A stretch of DNA of 8,840 nucleotides. Source: Congregibacter sp. GTDB lineage: Bacteria > Pseudomonadota > Gammaproteobacteria > Pseudomonadales > Halieaceae. The DNA lies in the NCBI GenBank assembly GCA_013911345.1, contig JACETJ010000042.1, positions 1-8,840 of the forward strand. The letters run 5' to 3'. The notes under the pieces were generated by a model. The model was not told the DNA's origin, made no database searches, and saw nothing but the letters and a program-made list of their open reading frames with translations. Positions 5,338 to 8,840 of this stretch are shown piece by piece (positions within the stretch are counted from its first letter, which is position 1; every line of letters begins with the position of its first letter). The position numbers and the translations under genes were made by a program.

Positions 5338-7707
5338 TTAGTATCGGTAACTGAGCCTCAGGCCATATGTACGGGGCCGGTTTGGTGTTGTTTTGACAAT
5401 GTCATCCTCGTTGCTGATGAACAGGTCAGCGCGTTCGTCAGAAAGATTCTCTCCAAACAGGGTGATCGTCCAATTGTCTCGGCTGTACCCAAGTGATGCA
5501 TCCACGGTGCTGTAGCTATCCATAGTGAAAGAGGCGCCCGAGACGATTGAGCTGATCTGGTCGTCCGTATATTGATAAACCAGCTGCGCAAATGCGCCGC
5601 TACTCTCGCTAAGCGCCCAGTCATAACGACCGCGAAGCACGTACTGCAGTTCTGGTGCCAGTGCTAGCGGGCTGCCCTCTGATTCAAGGCCGACGATATT
5701 CGCTGGCACGTCTGTGAGCTCGGTATCGTTAAACGACAGGTTGGCAAACAGGCTCAGGTTATCGGTGGGCAGCCAGGCCGCATCGATTTCCACACCGTTA
5801 ATCTCAGCATCCGATACGTTATCAATGAATGTCAGGTTAGAAATGTCGAAGTCGAGAACGCCAATTTGCATGGCCTCCCATTCAACCCTGTAGATAGACC
5901 CATTGAAACGAAGCGCTTGGTTCAGGAGCGACATCTTCCAGCCGAACTCCATATTGGTGACTTCGTCTGACTGATAAAAATCGGGAACAAACGGTCCGAC
6001 GCCGGGTACTTTGCTGGAGCCGCCATTTCGGTTAAAGCCGCCAGGGCGATAGCCCTCCGACCATGTTCCGTAAACCATAATGTCGTCGTTGATATCCCAC
6101 TGCAGATTAAACTTGAGGATGGTGTCGCTCAGGTCCGCAGGGCTCGCGCCTTCCAGAACCTCATCAACGTTACGACCCCAATTCAGGTCTCCGCTACCCC
6201 AGTCGCGGTTTGCAAAGTTAGAACTGCCATTCAAGCCAATCTCAATGTCATAGCGCCGCGCACCCACTGTTGCAGTCAGCGAGTCGGTGATATCGAAGTA
6301 AAGTTCGCCGAAGAAAGAGAGTTCCTCTTTGGTGCGGGTAAAGTCATTGAAGAACGCGACACCCGGGATCCGCGCATTCGGATTACTCGATGTTGCACCC
6401 GGGATGGGAGCGTTGGGCGCGAAACCTTGCTCTATGGTTGCCGGGTACGTCCAGTCGCCACGCTCAATATTCTCGGTGTCGTCGTAGAAAACGCCGACCA
6501 GCAACCGGAGGCGCCTGTCCATGTCGGTGTTCAGGCGGAACTCGTGGGTAGTGCGCTCTGTGTTGTAGTACTGATCGAGATAAAAAGCCGGCTCTCCACA
6601 GCTGGCGTAGCCGGGATATTCACAAATGTAATAGGGGATGTAGGGCCCTACGTCTGCATAGCCTGAATAGTCTGAGATACCTTCAACCAGTCGATCCAAA
6701 TACGAGCCGGTGTAGATGATGTCCAGACTGGCAAGCCTGCCTGCGACCGTCCAGGTGGTGAGATCAAATTCATCTTCGGCGGTATCGGGTTGGAATGAGA
6801 CTGAATTCAGGTCCCCCAGCGTCGGATCAAAGTCCCAGACACCGTCTGTTTCGATGGTTTGACTGGTGTGCTGCAGTTGGAGGTCCCAGTCGTCATTAGG
6901 AGCCCAACGCACGCCTACGCGGAAGCCCTCGTAGGTCGCATCGTTGAAGTTGTCCTCTGCCAACTGATCGTTTCGGGCTACCGCGCGCGTTTCTGGCACG
7001 ACGCCACCGAAGCCCGGGTTTTGCAGGCCAATTTGCTTGGTGGCACGGATATTGTTGATATACCCGCCTTCCTTGACGTTGTAGACCGCGATGCGCGCTG
7101 CCAAGGTATCGTCAATGATGGGGATGTTGGCATAGGCCTCAACGGCATTGCTGCCATCCGCGTCGCTGGTTTCAGAAACAGAGACATCAAATCCAGCGCT
7201 GAATTCGTTGAACTCGGGCTTATTAGTGATGAGCCTGACGGTGCCCGCCTGTGAGCTAGCGCCGTATAGAGTGCCCTGCGGCCCAGGCAGTACCTCAACG
7301 CGATTCATATCGGTCATGTAGGGGTCAATGTTACGGCCACCCATCGAGATGGGCGCTTCGTCGAGGTACATCGCCACGTTGGGTTCCAGGCCAACCGCAC
7401 CGGCGATTTTCAGACCGCCTTTACCGGCTGAGACACCGCGGATGAAAACCTCATTTCTGCCGGGGCCGCGACCACCGGAAGTTACGCCGGCCAGGTAGCG
7501 GATGTAATCTTTGAAATTACCGATACCTAGATTGTCGAGAGTTTCCTCACCGAGAGTCTGAATGGTCATCGGAATGTCTTGAGCGCTTTCGGAACGTTTG
7601 GTAGCGGTTACGACCACTTCCTCAAGCTGCGCCGCGTGTGCAACGCTGGCACCCAATGCCGTGGCCACAACGGCCGAAATGGATTGGCTGAGAAGTTTTT
7701 TCTTCAT
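5338..7707 (-). CDS. TonB-dependent outer-membrane receptor
   Basis: A 789-residue outer-membrane active transporter that imports a ligand into the periplasm using TonB-ExbBD energy. The signal peptide is clear: MKKK, a hydrophobic core and likely cleavage after AHA at residue 25. The TonB box EEVVVTA follows at 29-35, without an extra signalling domain, so it is not an anti-sigma-coupled transducer. The plug spans roughly 40-165, with RVEVLPGPQGTLYG at 136-149. The rest is a 22-strand-type beta barrel, with a GENLSDERADLF segment near the end and a C-terminal aromatic residue (YGLRLSYRY). A Tyr-rich loop around 356-382 contains the only two cysteines, C362 and C370. ATG at 7707 was chosen over GTG at 7722 because GAGGGG lies seven bases upstream of it and MKKK fits a signal peptide. 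It precedes the sulfotransferase in the same direction. The ligand is unknown. Confidence 0.95.
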   Translation of the reverse strand: MKKKLLSQSISAVVATALGASVAHAAQLEEVVVTATKRSESAQDIPMTIQTLGEETLDNLGIGNFKDYIRYLAGVTSGGRGPGRNEVFIRGVSAGKGGLKIAGAVGLEPNVAMYLDEAPISMGGRNIDPYMTDMNRVEVLPGPQGTLYGASSQAGTVRLITNKPEFNEFSAGFDVSVSETSDADGSNAVEAYANIPIIDDTLAARIAVYNVKEGGYINNIRATKQIGLQNPGFGGVVPETRAVARNDQLAEDNFNDATYEGFRVGVRWAPNDDWDLQLQHTSQTIETDGVWDFDPTLGDLNSVSFQPDTAEDEFDLTTWTVAGRLASLDIIYTGSYLDRLVEGISDYSGYADVGPYIPYYICEYPGYASCGEPAFYLDQYYNTERTTHEFRLNTDMDRRLRLLVGVFYDDTENIERGDWTYPATIEQGFAPNAPIPGATSSNPNARIPGVAFFNDFTRTKEELSFFGELYFDITDSLTATVGARRYDIEIGLNGSSNFANRDWGSGDLNWGRNVDEVLEGASPADLSDTILKFNLQWDINDDIMVYGTWSEGYRPGGFNRNGGSSKVPGVGPFVPDFYQSDEVTNMEFGWKMSLLNQALRFNGSIYRVEWEAMQIGVLDFDISNLTFIDNVSDAEINGVEIDAAWLPTDNLSLFANLSFNDTELTDVPANIVGLESEGSPLALAPELQYVLRGRYDWALSESSGAFAQLVYQYTDDQISSIVSGASFTMDSYSTVDASLGYSRDNWTITLFGENLSDERADLFISNEDDIVKTTPNRPRTYGLRLSYRY

Positions 7708-7714
7708 GCTGAGT

Positions 7715-7720
7715 CCCCTC
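7715..7720 (-). promoter_or_regulatory. Ribosome-binding site of the TonB-dependent receptor
   Basis: On the minus strand GAGGGG (plus-strand CCCCTC) stands seven bases before ATG at 7707. It decides that start against the in-frame GTG at 7722, which overlaps this site and would add five residues in front of the signal peptide. Confidence 0.7.
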
Positions 7721-7871
7721 ACGGATTATCGGGTGGGCGGTTTCGCGCCCTGTGGCTTTATTCGGAAAATATTTTTATTCAGCGAGTAAGCTGAGCACAT
7801 TGTTCGCCGTTTAGCTCCCCACTTTTCTGGCGATTAATTGTGAAGCAAAAAGGCGCAAATACAACCCTTAA
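7721..7871 (-). promoter_or_regulatory. Leader and probable promoter region of the receptor gene
   Basis: About 150 bases separate the methyltransferase stop from the receptor's ribosome-binding site. An AT-rich tract at 7765-7779 (GAAAATATTTTTATT) stands out in GC-rich surroundings and may contain the -10 region. I could not match a convincing -35 at the right distance. A short inverted repeat TCAGC-GAGTAA-GCTGA lies at about 7779-7794, too small to call an operator. No hairpin with a T-run is visible after the methyltransferase, so readthrough into the receptor is possible. Confidence 0.3.
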
Positions 7872-8840
7872 TCAGCCCCTGCGGCGGCGTCCTCGACGCT
7901 TTTCACCGCCGCTATTGGCTTCGGTTTCAACCAGTGCCGCCCAAGGAATGCCGAGTGCGGCGGTCATGGCCTCGGTATCCAGTGCCCCCCGGGGAGTGGT
8001 GTCCAGAGCGTTGACCATCGCTGCAATGTGCTCAGGGGTTGTGCCGCAGCAGCCCCCGATAATGGTGGCGCCCGCGTCACGGGCATACAGGGCGTACTGC
8101 GCCATCAGCTCAGGGCTACCGTGGAAATGAATCGCGCCATCGACATATTGGGGGATGCCGCAGTTCCCTTTGGCAACAACCGGTATTTCGATGCCGGCGG
8201 CGATCATCCCCTGAGTGGAGTCCATCAGTTCAGCGGGTCCCACGCCGCAGTTGGCGCCCGCCATGTCCAGACCAATCTCCGCTGCAAACTGGGCGTAATC
8301 TGCCGGGGTGACACCCATCATCGAGCGTCGCGCGGTATCAAAGGTCAGCGTGGCGCAGACGGGCAAGCCCGTTGCGCGCGCAGCCTCTGCGGCGGCGGCT
8401 ACCTCTTCAAGCGAGGACATGGTCTCGATCCAAATGACTTCAGCGCCGCCCTCAGCCAACGCCTGCGCCTGCTCGGCAAAATAGCCCACCGTGTCGGCAT
8501 GAGTCAGAGTGCCCATGGGTTCAAATAACTCACCCGTTGGCCCCATTGAGCCTGCCACGACCGCTTTTCGGCCGGTGTCGTCAAAATGCTGGCGGGTAGC
8601 CTCACGGGCCAGCTGCGCGGCGGCGGCATTGAGTTCTGTGACGCGATGCTCGGCCTTGTGAAGCTTCAGCCTGGGTGCATTGGCGCCAAAGCTGTTGGTC
8701 AGAATGATGTCAGCGCCCGCCTCAAGGAAGGCGCCATGCAGCCACAGCACCTCATCGGGTTTCTCGACACACCACAGATCGGGGGGGTAGCCCGCCTCTA
8801 GGCCGCGGCCAAAAAAGTTTGAGCCTGTGGCGCCGTCTGC
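7872..8840 (-). CDS. bmt: Betaine-homocysteine S-methyltransferase, C-terminal 322 residues, cut by window edge
   Basis: The frame is open from the right edge to TGA at 7874-7872, so only a short N-terminal stretch is missing. The visible part starts ADGATGSNFF, the first barrel strand of the homocysteine methyltransferase fold. The family moves a methyl group, usually from glycine betaine or a similar donor, to homocysteine to make methionine in the cytosol. All three zinc/thiol cysteines are present: Cys198 of the visible fragment in GANCGVGP, and the pair Cys264-Cys265 in GGCCGTTPEH. Other typical segments are LTNSFG, GSMGPTGELFEP, WIETMSS and AKGNCGIP. It resembles the short bacterial Bmt form rather than full MetH, since no cobalamin or folate domain follows. 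The chain ends in a strongly basic tail, KRRGRRRRG. The methyl donor is inferred from family resemblance only. It is transcribed in the same direction as the receptor, 164 bases upstream of it. Confidence 0.87.
   Translation of the reverse strand, partial: ADGATGSNFFGRGLEAGYPPDLWCVEKPDEVLWLHGAFLEAGADIILTNSFGANAPRLKLHKAEHRVTELNAAAAQLAREATRQHFDDTGRKAVVAGSMGPTGELFEPMGTLTHADTVGYFAEQAQALAEGGAEVIWIETMSSLEEVAAAAEAARATGLPVCATLTFDTARRSMMGVTPADYAQFAAEIGLDMAGANCGVGPAELMDSTQGMIAAGIEIPVVAKGNCGIPQYVDGAIHFHGSPELMAQYALYARDAGATIIGGCCGTTPEHIAAMVNALDTTPRGALDTEAMTAALGIPWAALVETEANSGGEKRRGRRRRG

Noticed and set aside
8028..8528. Rightward open frame of 166 codons opposite the methyltransferase gene
   Set aside because: GC-rich coding DNA often leaves the opposite strand open; the minus-strand frame holds all zinc-site motifs.
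8781..8787. Run of seven G in the methyltransferase gene as a possible frameshift
   Set aside because: Reading through gives GLEAGYPPDLW in the same frame as the downstream motifs, as expected for the family.

Overview
The window is typical gammaproteobacterial-looking chromosomal DNA of moderately high GC, probably from a marine heterotroph. This assignment is an inference from protein style: a TonB-dependent receptor paired with a TPR-sulfotransferase, and a Bmt-type betaine-homocysteine methyltransferase, as seen in Halieaceae-like bacteria. No taxonomic marker is present. Six protein-coding genes fill nearly all of it. I see no rRNA, tRNA, CRISPR array, insertion sequence or phage gene.

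Left part (1-3220). A FAD-dependent oxidoreductase reads leftward off the window edge from 611. A 321-base divergent intergenic region (612-932) follows. It holds a short orphan reading frame resembling the start of a second flavoprotein, and a weak rightward promoter candidate. Two rightward genes come next with a 4-base stop/start overlap: a zinc, NAD-type medium-chain alcohol dehydrogenase (933-2015) and a mandelate racemase/muconate lactonizing enzyme-like member of the enolase superfamily (2012-3220). Together these look like a small catabolic cassette: oxidation of an alcohol or hydroxy acid, plus an enolisation-type step such as dehydration, racemisation or isomerisation. The substrate cannot be read from the sequence.

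Middle part (3239-7707, leftward). A TonB-dependent outer-membrane receptor (start 7707, stop 5338) is followed by a perfect 11-bp hairpin with a T-run, a Rho-independent terminator. Immediately beyond it lies a cytosolic TPR-sulfotransferase (start 5245, stop 3239). The sulfotransferase converges tail to tail with the enolase-family gene with only 18 bases between them.

Right part (7872-8840, leftward). The C-terminal 322 residues of a betaine/homocysteine S-methyltransferase run in from beyond the right edge, with all three zinc cysteines visible.

The most unusual points are the enolase-family enzyme, where glycine replaces the expected first metal-binding aspartate and asparagine replaces the expected His-Asp dyad aspartate; the terminator wedged between receptor and sulfotransferase; and the flavoprotein-like remnant in the divergent promoter region. 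I found no clear evidence for a wholly new defence or mobile system.
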